Shown: positions 8,385-17,913, counted from the first letter of the stretch. The stretch: 64,000 bases of DNA from an uncultured Verrucomicrobiota bacterium (GCA_944389455.1 CALXMK010000005.1:67483-131482), one strand, 5' to 3'. Numbers and translations: made by a program. The notes: generated by a model not told the origin, from the letters alone.

Positions 8385-11300
8385 ATGTGTAAAGAAGCTA
8401 AAAAAAGCAAATCAAATAAAATTTTACAAATAAAATCTATGAATTTTTATCAACTATTAAAGGAACATTTTGGAGCAAATTCTGTTCAAAAGCCACTCTA
8501 CCGTAAAATTGATTGGATTACAATGGGCATTACCTTTCTGGTTGTCTTCATTGGATATCTGATTACCCTCGCTCCCGATTTAACTCTTGAAGATAGCGGA
8601 GAATTAGCTGTTGGTTCTTTCTATGCAGGAGTTCCACATCCTCCAGGTTACCCGGTATGGACAATCTACACTTGGCTTTTTACAGTACTAGTTCCTATCT
8701 CCAATATTGCTTATCGTGTTGCCATTTCCTCTGCCTTTGCCTCAGCTCTTTCCTGCGGACTCATCGCGCTCTTAACTTCCCGTGGAATCAGTTTGCTCAT
8801 TGAGTCAATGGAAGATCTCAAAAAGATATCTCCCAAAGTGCTTCAAAGCATCTGTATGCTTTGCGGTTTTCTGGCTGGATTTCTCTTTGGATACAATGGT
8901 TTTATCTGGAGCCAATCCGTCATTGTAGAAGTATATACTTTCTCTGTGCTCTCTCTGGTAGCAGTACTCGTCTTTATGATGCGCTGGATGTATGCACCTG
9001 ATCAAAGGCAATACCTTTATCTGGCTATGTTCATGTTCGGTATCTGCTTTACCAATCACCAATCCCTGCTCTTAGCCGCCATGGGAATTGAAATGATGGT
9101 TATTATCACTCGTCCAACTCTGGGACGCGAAATGTTGATGGGCAACTCCATCATTTTCCTTATAATGCTTTTTGGCGCTATACAAGGCAAATACGCCAAT
9201 TTAAGTCCCGAAAAAGCTATTTTTAACATTTTCCTTGCTGTCGGTATTTTTTCTTTGATCGGCTTTGCCTTTCTCGCTTTGAAAAACAAATACCTAACCA
9301 AGGAATTTTGGCACAATATCGCTGCCGTCATAGCATCTGGCTTCTGTTGGATTCTGGCTAATCTTTTCTATTTCTTTATGCCAATTTCCTCAATGACCAA
9401 TCCTCCAATGAATTGGGGCTATGCTAGAACAGTCAAAGGATTTTTTCACGCCTTAACTCGTGGTCAATATCAATCTGCCGAACCTACCAATGATCTTCTC
9501 AAATTCTTCGATCAAGTTCGGGTCTATGTCTACGGGGCCATTCAGGAATTCACTTTGCCTATCCTTCTTCTATCCCTGATTCCATTTGTGCTTCTCTTTT
9601 TCCTTAAACTAAATGAATCTCGTAAAAAACGCCTCTATTGGATTTCTTCCATTTACGCTGGGCTTTTCCTGATTGGCTTATTAATGGCACTTAAAGGTCA
9701 TGTTTCGGGCTCAGCGACAGACTTCTTCTATGCTTCATCCCCTTACACCTACATCGGTTTTCTAACCGGATGGCTTATCCTGTTAGTAGTATCAATTCCC
9801 TTTGTCTTCTTTAAAGATATTGCAGGAAACTTCAACCGCTCCTGGCTGGCAGGAACAACCAGTGTTTTTTTCTGTCTGGCAATTTTAATGCTGATTGTAC
9901 TTAATCCTAGCTCTGACAAACAAAGTCAAGACCTGCACAAAGTCTTCTTCACATCCTCCTATGCCTTCTTCTCTCTTTGGATAGGTTATGGTCTGGCTAT
10001 GATTCTGGCAATAATGTTCACCCATTACAAAAACTACCGAAACATTTTCATTTATGGAGCGACTATTGCCTTTGGACTTGCCCTGTATGGTCTGGCTGCA
10101 ACACTCAGCGATTCTAAAAATCCGCTCTTTATCTCAACTGCCGTCCTTGGGGTTTTGATTACTCTTGCACTTATCGGGTTGCTATTTTTCTCTAAAGAAC
10201 ACTCTCCTCTTAAATGGATAATGATAATACTGCTCTTTCTTCCTGTTCATACCGTAATGTCACACTGGTGGGATAATGAACAGAGAGGACACCTCTTTGG
10301 ATTCTGGTTTGGGCACGATATGTTCACTCCTCCCTTTGAAAAAGACGGCAAACCTATCTATCCTGAAATGACTCGAAATGCCATTCTCTTTGGAGGAACA
10401 GATCCGGGCCGTTTCTGCCCTACCTATATGATTTTTTGTGAGAGTTTTATTCCGCCTGAAAAAAGACGTGATCCAAATTTTGATCGTCGTGATGTCTATA
10501 TCATCACTCAAAACGCTTTGGCAGATGAAACCTATCTGGATTATATCCGAGCTCATTACTATCGCTCGATGCAGAAAGATGAACCATTTTTCCAAAATCT
10601 CATCACCGCTAAGTGGCTTCGCTGGTTGACAGTTCCCTTGGATAATTATTTCACTCAATTGGGTGCTCGTGTAGAAGCCAAACGCAGAGCTGAAGGTGTT
10701 TACCCTCAAAAAGAGATTTATATCCCCATGCCTATGGATTTTTATGAAGCTTATCGCAGTTACATGAATGATGCCATGGAACGTGCCGAAAGCGGACAAC
10801 TTAAATCCGGTGAAATCTTTGATCCTGCAACCAAAACCGTAACAGGACAAGGTGCTGTAATGGGAATCAACGGTCTGCTTACTAAATTAATCTTTGATAA
10901 GAATCCCGAACATGAATTCTTTGTAGAGGAATCATTTGCCCTAGACTGGATGTATCCTTACTTAACACCTTATGGCATTATCCTAAAACTCAACCGTAAA
11001 CCTCTGGAAACCTTCTCTCAGGAAATCATAGACAAAGATCATGAGTTTTGGTGCCAATACATGGAGCGTCTTTGCGGCAATTGGATCACCTATGATACAA
11101 CTATTGACGAACTCTGCGACTTCGCCGAACGAGTTTATCTACGTGGAGACTTTACTGATTTCAAAGGTGATATGAAGTTTTTACGAGATGATGATGCCCA
11201 AAAAGCTTTCTCCAAACTTCGCTCCGCTGGAACAGGTCTCTACTGGTGGAGAGTCAATTATGCCACCAGCGCTAGTGAACAGAGCCGATTACTCAAAGAA

Positions 11301-12095
11301 GCCGAGTTCGCCGGTAAACAAGCTTTTGCTATTTGTCCTTTTTCTCCGGAAGCTCTCTATAAATTGGTCAATGTTTTAGCCATTCAGAATCGCTTCGCCG
11401 AAGCCAAAAAACTGATTATGACCACCCTCGCTTTTGATCCTGAAAATCGCGCTATTGAAGATCTCTATGTGCGACTGGAAACTATGGAACAAGGTGTCAC
11501 ACAAGAACAAAATACTGCCCATCTTCAAGAGCTAGAAAAACTTTATTTGCAGGATACCAATAATATCTCCAATGCTGTCGTCTTGGCCTCTACTTATCTT
11601 GAAAACAAACAAGTCTCTCAGGCTCAGTCTATTTTACTTCATATCCTTCCTATTCTCAAAGAACAAACAGACAAAAATCCTTATGATCCGGCTCCGGTTA
11701 TGTATCTCTTTGAACTATATCGCCTTATTGGCCAAAAAGAGTTGGCACTCCAACTCTTCGATCGCTTACTAGAAGCTCCAGATCTCACACTTCCCGCCAT
11801 TGTTGCAATGGCTCAATCTGCTCTAAAAATCGATGAAATAGAAAAAACAGAACAAATTCTCCAAAAAGGGGTTGAAATAGCTCCATTTAATGCTGAACTC
11901 ATTTATGATTTAGCTGCTATGCAAGCAATGCTGGGTAAAAACGAGGAATCTATCGAAAATCTCCTTACCGCTCTACAACTCAACAAAGAACAAATGAAAA
12001 CCAACTCCAATACTAAAGATATTGTTCCTCTGCTGAAAAAGGATGCTCGTTTTGAAAAACTGCGTTCTTATCCCAGATTTCCACAACTCGATTAG
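8385..12095 (+). CDS. DUF2723 (TMEM260-like) membrane glycosyltransferase-type protein with TPR tail
   Basis: A large integral membrane protein. Seen: an N-terminal DUF2723 core starting near residue 45 with its signature TLEDSGELAVGSFYAGVPHPPG, about a dozen or more hydrophobic segments to around residue 640, a large soluble part (about 650-980) with aromatic and charged motifs, and C-terminal tetratricopeptide-like helices (about 985-1225, with FDPENRAIEDLYVRLE and AELIYDLAAMQAMLGKNEES). Known: DUF2723 belongs to the GT-C glycosyltransferase superfamily and the eukaryotic relative TMEM260 is an O-mannosyltransferase. The bacterial substrate is unknown. A Met at residue 19 (8439) is an equally good start; neither has a clear ribosome binding site. 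The subtilase gene follows by 40 bp, suggesting co-transcription. Confidence 0.85.
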   Translation: MCKEAKKSKSNKILQIKSMNFYQLLKEHFGANSVQKPLYRKIDWITMGITFLVVFIGYLITLAPDLTLEDSGELAVGSFYAGVPHPPGYPVWTIYTWLFTVLVPISNIAYRVAISSAFASALSCGLIALLTSRGISLLIESMEDLKKISPKVLQSICMLCGFLAGFLFGYNGFIWSQSVIVEVYTFSVLSLVAVLVFMMRWMYAPDQRQYLYLAMFMFGICFTNHQSLLLAAMGIEMMVIITRPTLGREMLMGNSIIFLIMLFGAIQGKYANLSPEKAIFNIFLAVGIFSLIGFAFLALKNKYLTKEFWHNIAAVIASGFCWILANLFYFFMPISSMTNPPMNWGYARTVKGFFHALTRGQYQSAEPTNDLLKFFDQVRVYVYGAIQEFTLPILLLSLIPFVLLFFLKLNESRKKRLYWISSIYAGLFLIGLLMALKGHVSGSATDFFYASSPYTYIGFLTGWLILLVVSIPFVFFKDIAGNFNRSWLAGTTSVFFCLAILMLIVLNPSSDKQSQDLHKVFFTSSYAFFSLWIGYGLAMILAIMFTHYKNYRNIFIYGATIAFGLALYGLAATLSDSKNPLFISTAVLGVLITLALIGLLFFSKEHSPLKWIMIILLFLPVHTVMSHWWDNEQRGHLFGFWFGHDMFTPPFEKDGKPIYPEMTRNAILFGGTDPGRFCPTYMIFCESFIPPEKRRDPNFDRRDVYIITQNALADETYLDYIRAHYYRSMQKDEPFFQNLITAKWLRWLTVPLDNYFTQLGARVEAKRRAEGVYPQKEIYIPMPMDFYEAYRSYMNDAMERAESGQLKSGEIFDPATKTVTGQGAVMGINGLLTKLIFDKNPEHEFFVEESFALDWMYPYLTPYGIILKLNRKPLETFSQEIIDKDHEFWCQYMERLCGNWITYDTTIDELCDFAERVYLRGDFTDFKGDMKFLRDDDAQKAFSKLRSAGTGLYWWRVNYATSASEQSRLLKEAEFAGKQAFAICPFSPEALYKLVNVLAIQNRFAEAKKLIMTTLAFDPENRAIEDLYVRLETMEQGVTQEQNTAHLQELEKLYLQDTNNISNAVVLASTYLENKQVSQAQSILLHILPILKEQTDKNPYDPAPVMYLFELYRLIGQKELALQLFDRLLEAPDLTLPAIVAMAQSALKIDEIEKTEQILQKGVEIAPFNAELIYDLAAMQAMLGKNEESIENLLTALQLNKEQMKTNSNTKDIVPLLKKDARFEKLRSYPRFPQLD

Positions 12096-12135
12096 AAAAT
12101 AACTGAAACTTTTCTCTTTCAACAGTGTTGCTAAA

Positions 12136-13584
12136 ATGATGAAAGGATTGAGAACACTTTATCGGAAGCTTCTGAAATTTAAAGTAGTACCTCTGATTCT
12201 AATTATGATCAGTCTGCTACTCTGTATTTCCGTTTCGATCAAAGCACAGGAATCAGCACCTGCCTCAACTTCACATCCAACACCAATACTAAAAAAAACT
12301 AAGTTCTTTTCTCAAAATGAAAAAAATACTGCCCATATCGACGGAACAATAGAGAAAGCTCCAATCAAAAATGTTCTTCGACAGCTCTCTACTGTTACTG
12401 GTTGGCGTATTTTCATGGAGCCTGGACTCTCTTATACGGTCGACTCAAAATTTAAAAATCTCCCTCCTCATGAAGCTCTGCCTCTAATTTTTGGAACTCG
12501 CAACTACGCTCTGGTATCAGACGGTAAAAACGGTCAGCGTTTACTTGTTTTCGTCAAAAATCAAGATGCTGCTACAGAATCTATTCGACCAGATCTCTCT
12601 GAACCTATTCCCAATGAACTCATCCTTATTCTGAAAAAAGGTTCCAAACTCACTCCACAAGAAATAGCTCAGCTCATAGGAGGTAAAATACTCGCTATCA
12701 GTAAAAGTGGGAATGCCATCCGATTTAGCTTTGAAGATAAGGAAGCCGTTGCCAAAGCCAAAGAAATTCTGGCAAAACTCATAGAATCTAATACTATTGA
12801 TTCCATTCAAAATAATTACTATATGATCTCTCCTGAAGCCGCTTTAGGAGTCGCTGCTTCAGGGTTGAAAATTCCACGTGAAGTCACTTTAACTCCCGGT
12901 ACAGGAACAACTATCGCCATGATCGATTCGGCACCTCATACTGAGGGTGTCTACTACTCGGACGTACTAATGGATCCCGTCTACTTTATTGACCCTAAGA
13001 ACGCGCCTCTCAGCTCTGATCCTACTCATGCGGACAGTTTGCTTGGCTCCTCTCTGTATTGGCTCCACAACAGTGGATATGACTCTCTTGACTTTAATTA
13101 TCTTCCCTTAGTTGTTCTTGACTCTTCCGGCAATGGAGATTCCTTTAGTGTCGCTGAAGCAGTACTTTATGCCAATACAGCTGGAGCCGACGTCATCAAC
13201 CTCAGTCTTTCTGGAGATGGGTACTCTCCCTACCTAGCAGATGCAATTCGAACAGCTATCAACAACGGGAAAATAGTTACCGCTGCCGCCGGCAATGAAC
13301 CTACCGGGCAAGTCACCTACCCGGCTGGCTACGAAGGAGTAATCGGTGTCACTGCTTTAGAAAATGGACAAATAGCATCTTATGCCAACCAAGGCAATTT
13401 TGTTGATGCTGCCGTAGCTGGCACAGGGCTTTTCTATTTTGATGAGAGCTGGTTTTTAAGCACTGGTACATCTATCTCCACAATTTACCTTTCATCTATG
13501 GTTGCAGCAGAAATGTCTGCTGGAGGTAAAACTGCAGAACAGGCTCTTAGTAGCATCCTCTCTAAATTCGGCTACAAAAAATAA
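12136..13584 (+). CDS. Secreted S8 (subtilase)-like peptidase with N-terminal extension
   Basis: Exported serine-peptidase-like protein. Seen: a signal anchor or signal peptide (hydrophobic stretch about residues 18-36), then a region of about 190 residues containing a secretin/TonB short-domain-like part (ENTAHIDGTIEKAPIKNVLRQLS style) and an inhibitor-I9-like part. The S8-like core follows from about residue 245: Asp in TTIAMIDSAPH, His in DPTHADSLLGS, oxyanion Asn in TAAAGNEPTG, and Ser in STGTSISTIYLSS. The boxes are divergent: the usual GTHVAGT is replaced by PTHADSLLG, and no Pro-His follows the Ser. It may therefore be weakly active or inactive. It lies 40 bp after the DUF2723 gene, which suggests joint processing or display of a surface product. 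Confidence 0.75.
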   Translation: MMKGLRTLYRKLLKFKVVPLILIMISLLLCISVSIKAQESAPASTSHPTPILKKTKFFSQNEKNTAHIDGTIEKAPIKNVLRQLSTVTGWRIFMEPGLSYTVDSKFKNLPPHEALPLIFGTRNYALVSDGKNGQRLLVFVKNQDAATESIRPDLSEPIPNELILILKKGSKLTPQEIAQLIGGKILAISKSGNAIRFSFEDKEAVAKAKEILAKLIESNTIDSIQNNYYMISPEAALGVAASGLKIPREVTLTPGTGTTIAMIDSAPHTEGVYYSDVLMDPVYFIDPKNAPLSSDPTHADSLLGSSLYWLHNSGYDSLDFNYLPLVVLDSSGNGDSFSVAEAVLYANTAGADVINLSLSGDGYSPYLADAIRTAINNGKIVTAAAGNEPTGQVTYPAGYEGVIGVTALENGQIASYANQGNFVDAAVAGTGLFYFDESWFLSTGTSISTIYLSSMVAAEMSAGGKTAEQALSSILSKFGYKK

Positions 13585-13633
13585 CATGTTTGTTCCGGAG
13601 ATCGATCTGAAATCGCAGTCTCTTGTGTTATAC

Positions 13634-13662
13634 TTGACAGCTACAAATTCGAAGCGTAGACT
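13634..13662 (+). promoter_or_regulatory. Sigma-70-like promoter of the BASS-family transporter
   Basis: A perfect TTGACA at 13634-13639 is followed after exactly 17 bases by TAGACT at 13657-13662. Transcription would start near 13669. This argues against translation from the TTG at 13669 and for the ATG at 13711. Confidence 0.55.
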
Positions 13663-13668
13663 CCCCCC

Positions 13669-13691
13669 TTGACAGGTTCTACTCCTGTCAA
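13669..13691 (+). repeat. Perfect hairpin at the predicted transcript start
   Basis: TTGACAGG at 13669-13676 pairs with CCTGTCAA at 13684-13691 around a 7-base loop. It begins about where transcription from the upstream promoter would start, so the mRNA would carry a 5'-terminal hairpin. No T-run follows. Confidence 0.6.
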
Positions 13692-13710
13692 AAGCACTGA
13701 TATCTTGTCT

Positions 13711-14712
13711 ATGCTAATTAATCTTTGGCTTCGCCCTGCGATGATTTTAATTCCACTATGCGCAGGAGCGTTTTTTCCTCAATGTCATGTTATGGAAGGC
13801 TGTATTCGCTGGGGACTTATTTTTATGCTCTTTATGTCCTATCTGCGAATTCAGCTTAACCAACTAACTCCGCGTAAAGCCCACTGGTATATACTTGCTC
13901 TAAATTTTGCCATGGGGATTATTCCCTTCCTCACTATCCGTGCTTTGGGACCCGAATATACTTCACTAGCACAAAGTGCCTTTTTTATCGGCATAACCCC
14001 GACAGCAACTGCAGCTCCTGTTATTGTTTCCTTTCTGCATGGGAGAGTCTCTTTTACCGTTACTGGTTTTTTAATTACTAATTTCTTTATTTCTCTCTCA
14101 TTTATTTTCTTAATCCCTTTTGTAACAGGAAGTTACTCTATAGAAGTTGTACTGAATATCTTCAAAAATCTAGCTCTTATCATCGGATTGCCATTAGGAA
14201 TGGCTGCCATCTGCCGCAAGTTTTTCCCAAAATCCAAAAATTGGCCTCTTAAATATAGCCTTCTCTCCTTGGCCGTATGGTCATTCCAACTTTTTATTCT
14301 TTCGGCTATCGCACGCCAGCATTTTATTGATCAGCCCGATGAATCGCCTTCTCTCGTCCTGGCCATCGTAGGAATTGCTCTTATCATCTGTATTCTTAAC
14401 TTTACTCTCGGAAAATTAGTAGCTCCTAAACGCTTTAAACGGGAATGTGGACAACTGCTGGGGCAAAAGAATACCACACTGAGCATCTACCTGGCTCTCT
14501 ACTTCGTACATCCATTAGTAGCACTGGGGCCCACCTTTTACATTCTATTTCATAATGCATGGAATGCCTATCAGATGTTCCAATACGGTCGGCATCGCAT
14601 TCGTAGGCAAAAAATCTCAGCCCGTCTCAAAGAATCTCACGAGTCCTGCAATATCTACACACCTGTTGGGACTGAAGCTCAAGCCACCTTACACAACTCC
14701 GGACATTGCTAA
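13711..14712 (+). CDS. Bile acid:Na+ symporter (BASS)-family-like transporter
   Basis: An integral membrane transporter of about 333 aa with eight to nine hydrophobic segments. Seen: repeated features of the BASS/arsenite-permease fold, including FMLFMSYLRIQLNQL, the crossover helix motif FFIGITPTATAAPVIVSFL, and LGQKNTTLSIYLALYFVHP, which matches the family's second crossover (GxxNxxLAxxLA). Substrate is not readable: relatives move bile acids, pyruvate, arsenite or other organic anions, often with Na+. The reading frame is open upstream to a TTG at 13669, but a promoter and hairpin fall there, so the ATG at 13711 is chosen. The C-terminal tail of about 40 residues is polar and has no recognised motif. 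Confidence 0.75.
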   Translation: MLINLWLRPAMILIPLCAGAFFPQCHVMEGCIRWGLIFMLFMSYLRIQLNQLTPRKAHWYILALNFAMGIIPFLTIRALGPEYTSLAQSAFFIGITPTATAAPVIVSFLHGRVSFTVTGFLITNFFISLSFIFLIPFVTGSYSIEVVLNIFKNLALIIGLPLGMAAICRKFFPKSKNWPLKYSLLSLAVWSFQLFILSAIARQHFIDQPDESPSLVLAIVGIALIICILNFTLGKLVAPKRFKRECGQLLGQKNTTLSIYLALYFVHPLVALGPTFYILFHNAWNAYQMFQYGRHRIRRQKISARLKESHESCNIYTPVGTEAQATLHNSGHC

Positions 14713-14868
14713 TTGCAAGAAAACAGCAAAGATAGCTGATTAATTATTCTTTCCTTAAAAAGAGATATCAGAAAAAATACAATACAAAACAAGAATGCCT
14801 TATAATTAAAAGCATTACTGGAAAAGCATTACTGGCACCAGGACTGCACAAACTAAAATATCTTCTTT

Positions 14869-15414
14869 CTACAGTTTCCAATCAGCGGGAACCGCCATAA
14901 TTTTGCCAGAACGCTCTTGATAATATAGCCTCCCATGCTTGGCACCATATTCATGAAGAAGTCGGGTAATTTTAACATCATAACAACAATACTCTGCTAT
15001 CTGAAGCAATTTACCCTCCTTATACCACTTTAAAGCTTGAAGTCCCTCCGCTGTTTTACCTATTCCCAATGTCACCTGTGCTAAGGAATCCATAGCCAAT
15101 CGGTGAGGAACATACTTCTTAATAGCTAACAATAAATCCAGAGAAGGAACACTTGCACCCAGATCCATCGGATAATACCCTCGCAGCACTCCATAATCAA
15201 ATCCACAATGATTATATCCCACAACCAAATCTGCATGCTGAAGCTCATAAATTAAATCATTCACATGTTTTTCATCATAGATTTTATATTCTCCACTGGC
15301 TGTGCTATAAGTAACACCAACACTCATCCCCATGCGATCGGGGTAATCCCATCCTCCTACTTCATTAGCAGAACGCTGGGTTTCTAAATCAAAATAGACA
15401 ATATTTTTCATCAC
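14869..15414 (-). CDS. RNase H-like 3'-5' exonuclease-type protein (DEDD fold, YprB-like)
   Basis: Probable nuclease of the DEDD exonuclease superfamily, cytoplasmic. Seen: motif I NIVYFDLETQ with the paired acids, motif II VGYNHCGFDYGVL, and motif III IAEYCCYDVKITRLL with Tyr and Asp spaced as in DEDDy enzymes. Length 181 aa is just the catalytic domain. Known: relatives include the predicted exonuclease YprB and Rv2179c-like proteins; the substrate is not established. It stands alone between the BASS transporter (convergent) and the LVIVD gene upstream. A start one codon later (second Met) is possible. Confidence 0.7.
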   Translation of the reverse strand: MMKNIVYFDLETQRSANEVGGWDYPDRMGMSVGVTYSTASGEYKIYDEKHVNDLIYELQHADLVVGYNHCGFDYGVLRGYYPMDLGASVPSLDLLLAIKKYVPHRLAMDSLAQVTLGIGKTAEGLQALKWYKEGKLLQIAEYCCYDVKITRLLHEYGAKHGRLYYQERSGKIMAVPADWKL

Positions 15415-15442
15415 TCTGCTTTCAGCATTTTCGCTTTTTTCA

Positions 15443-15502
15443 AATAAAATGCGCCTTTGTTACTCTCTCCACTACTATATGGAGATGTTCTCCAAAGGCG
15501 CA
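15443..15502 (-). terminator. Terminator of the LVIVD-repeat gene
   Basis: On the minus strand a perfect 10-bp stem (TGCGCCTTTG/CAAAGGCGCA, plus-strand 15450-15459 and 15493-15502) encloses a second small stem (CTCCA/TGGAG) and is followed by TTTTATTT. It lies 37 bp after the stop codon of the LVIVD gene. Confidence 0.75.
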
Positions 15503-15538
15503 ATAAGATTTTTCTATCTTAGAAACTGTTTCTGGCAT

Positions 15539-17812
15539 TTACTGCCATTGATAGATACGGAAGTAACAGCTCAAATTGGAACTTATAACCGAGGACGGTA
15601 CTGTAATCTGGGCTTCATCTATAATTGCAGCCGACTCCTCTATCCAAGTCACTCCGTCCAAAGAACGCTGCAGAACCAGATTTCCTGAAAGCGGAGCTAC
15701 TGTCATCACAAAATCACCACTCTCATTAAACTTCCAATCGATAATCGTTGTTTGTACTAAGGGTGGATTTTCCTTACGAAGAAAATAAAATCCGGTATAA
15801 TTCCCCGCCATTATCACAGTTTCTTCATTAGGACTCATGAATGCCCCCTCCACTGCTCCTACCCCCAAATCTGAGAAATAAGACTCCTTTAAAATAGGAT
15901 TCTTAGGAGAAGACACATCCACTATATCAAATCCACCATATTGAGAAGCCACCAATAGATTTGTTTCTTTGACTGAAATCCCCGTTCGAAATCCATCCAA
16001 AGGCAAATAACTCAAAATTTGAACTTGATTGGAAACCGAATCTCCTCCATCCGGAACTACTGTTCCAATATTTGCTGCATTAGAAAAATCGATTACAGCC
16101 AACCCATTAGTTCCTACTGTTGAATAACCAATAGGACCTGTCAACTCCGGAATAACTGTTTGTCCACAAGCATCTGGCATATAGAAATGTCCTTTATAAC
16201 GAGGAGTAGTATATGATGAACCGGAATTGAGATAGCTCACATCTACTGAAATATATCCGGTAGATCCATTGAGCAAAACTGTATCACCATATTTGGCTAT
16301 AGAATCACAAACAGATCCCCCAATTCCAATATATCCAATATTATTGGTAAGAGAACTTAGATCCTCCAATGAAATAACCTCCAAACAAGCATAATTGTTA
16401 AAGAAAGTCGTAATCTCTACTCCTAAATAAGCCACATCCCCCTCAATGATAAAATCCGTTATTGAGCCTGAGAATTTAGTTCCCAATTCTGTCGCGCTGA
16501 TTAGGCTCTTATAAGTAACCACTTCAACTGGTTCCTCTGGATTAGTAATATCTAAAATATGGATTCCCTCCTCTCCAGAAGCCAAATAAAGCAAATTCCC
16601 ATCGACTTTTACTTGATTTGCATATCCTTGGTAATTAAGTGTTTTCACATAAACTGGATTAGAAGGATCAGCTATATCCATAATATGACAACCAGCCAAC
16701 TGATCTGCCAAATAAGCATAATTTCCAGAAAAATCCACAGCAAGCGCAGCTCCATCCGCACTAATAGCCTCTGCCAAAGGAACCGGAACTAACGGATCAT
16801 CCCACAATCCATACAACAAGAGATTACTGTGAACATACCCTAACGAATCTACCGTTTTATAAAATGCCAACGCTTGATATCCACTTCCTCCAGCATAAGG
16901 GTAAAAATGATAAAAATCAGAACCATAATACCAATTCTCCTTTGCCACAAAAGGAGAACTGGGATTAGTGACATCCATTACCATTACAGCTCCCCAACCT
17001 CTTTCATAATTGTAATATGTGGAAACATACAAAAGTTTTCTGCCATCAACCTCAATCTGCTCCACATCCGCAGCTAAATTATTACCAAAAATCGTACTGT
17101 CATGATAAAGAAGTTTGATATCCGAAGGATTACTTACATCTACAATATGAATCTTATCTGTTACACTTGAAAGATAAACTGTATTGCCATCCTCACTTAC
17201 ATCCATTCCACGCGGTAACATAGATCCTTCCTGATAGACATCTAACTCAATCGGTACAGTAGGATTACTTAAATCCATTGTACGAAATCCCTTAGCAAAA
17301 AGAGAAAGATAAAAAATATTCCCCTTCTTATACAAATCAAGCACATTGTAATAAGCAGTGTTTGTCGTAATGACTCCGGTAGAGGAATTAGTTGAAATAT
17401 TTTCGTAAGGTAGAAGCCATTTATCTCCCAATTTCATATTCAATGGATCAGCAATATCAATCAGCTGAATTCCATCCGATTGTCCCACATAAAGGGTATC
17501 TCCATCAATACACATTCCATAAGAATAGGCATCATTCAAATGCAATCTAGACAACACCTTAAAATCTACCGAATTAGCATTCATTACAATCAATTCTTGA
17601 GAATTAACCATGCTGCCAATCAGATAATCACCTTTCTTCTTTAAATCGTAAATCTCATCTCTAGGAGTTCCTGGCCAATTAAATATCTGTTCATACTCCG
17701 CATGCGCTATTGGAATAATTGATGCTGTTCCAATCCACAATGCACATAAAGCCAAAGTGATTCCTTTCCAAGAACACCTATTTATTATCCTTTTTATTAT
17801 TTTCTCTATCAT
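15539..17812 (-). CDS. Secreted LVIVD-repeat beta-propeller protein
   Basis: An exported protein of 757 aa built largely of LVIVD repeats, which form beta-propellers on bacterial surfaces; the role is unknown, with binding or scaffolding as the usual guess. Seen: signal peptide (about residues 1-38, cleavage after AHA), then at least seven copies of a pattern I-x-x-(V/M/L)-D-(I/V)-(A/S/T)-(D/N)-P, for example GIQLIDIADP, IHIVDVSNP, VMVMDVTNP, CHIMDIADP, IHILDITNP and FDIVDVSSP. A short C-terminal beta-rich part (about 690-757, GNLVLQRSLDGVTWIEES) resembles domains at the end of Verrucomicrobiota secreted proteins. The gene has its own terminator and a palindromic promoter region, so it looks autonomous. 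Confidence 0.85.
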   Translation of the reverse strand: MIEKIIKRIINRCSWKGITLALCALWIGTASIIPIAHAEYEQIFNWPGTPRDEIYDLKKKGDYLIGSMVNSQELIVMNANSVDFKVLSRLHLNDAYSYGMCIDGDTLYVGQSDGIQLIDIADPLNMKLGDKWLLPYENISTNSSTGVITTNTAYYNVLDLYKKGNIFYLSLFAKGFRTMDLSNPTVPIELDVYQEGSMLPRGMDVSEDGNTVYLSSVTDKIHIVDVSNPSDIKLLYHDSTIFGNNLAADVEQIEVDGRKLLYVSTYYNYERGWGAVMVMDVTNPSSPFVAKENWYYGSDFYHFYPYAGGSGYQALAFYKTVDSLGYVHSNLLLYGLWDDPLVPVPLAEAISADGAALAVDFSGNYAYLADQLAGCHIMDIADPSNPVYVKTLNYQGYANQVKVDGNLLYLASGEEGIHILDITNPEEPVEVVTYKSLISATELGTKFSGSITDFIIEGDVAYLGVEITTFFNNYACLEVISLEDLSSLTNNIGYIGIGGSVCDSIAKYGDTVLLNGSTGYISVDVSYLNSGSSYTTPRYKGHFYMPDACGQTVIPELTGPIGYSTVGTNGLAVIDFSNAANIGTVVPDGGDSVSNQVQILSYLPLDGFRTGISVKETNLLVASQYGGFDIVDVSSPKNPILKESYFSDLGVGAVEGAFMSPNEETVIMAGNYTGFYFLRKENPPLVQTTIIDWKFNESGDFVMTVAPLSGNLVLQRSLDGVTWIEESAAIIDEAQITVPSSVISSNLSCYFRIYQWQ

Positions 17813-17832
17813 AAAATAAATTATTACTCATT

Positions 17833-17847
17833 GAAGGAGACTCCTTC
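17833..17847. repeat. Short palindrome upstream of the LVIVD gene
   Basis: GAAGGAG and CTCCTTC form a perfect 7-bp inverted repeat around a single A, about 20 bp upstream of the minus-strand start codon. The position fits a leader hairpin. On the minus strand it also contains GGAG, a possible ribosome binding sequence. Confidence 0.5.
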
Positions 17848-17861
17848 TATAAATTCTTCTA

Positions 17862-17880
17862 TTGGCATAAATTATGCCAA
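17862..17880. promoter_or_regulatory. Perfect 19-bp palindrome, operator-like
   Basis: TTGGCATAA and TTATGCCAA form a perfect 9-bp inverted repeat about a central A, 50-68 bp upstream of the LVIVD gene start. The length and symmetry suit a dimeric repressor site. The same half-site TTATGCCA recurs in the long inverted repeat before mpl (24072-24107). Confidence 0.5.
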
Positions 17881-17913
17881 ACTCAATATCATTATCTCTT
17901 TGCTAAAGTAAAT

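Noticed and set aside
13669-13691. Hairpin with 7-base loop resembling a tRNA anticodon arm (loop centre CTA)
   Set aside because: No acceptor, D or T arms pair around it; it is better read as a leader hairpin.
16000-17500. Tandem DNA repeat in the LVIVD gene
   Set aside because: The repeats are at protein level only; the DNA copies are too diverged to call a DNA repeat or CRISPR.
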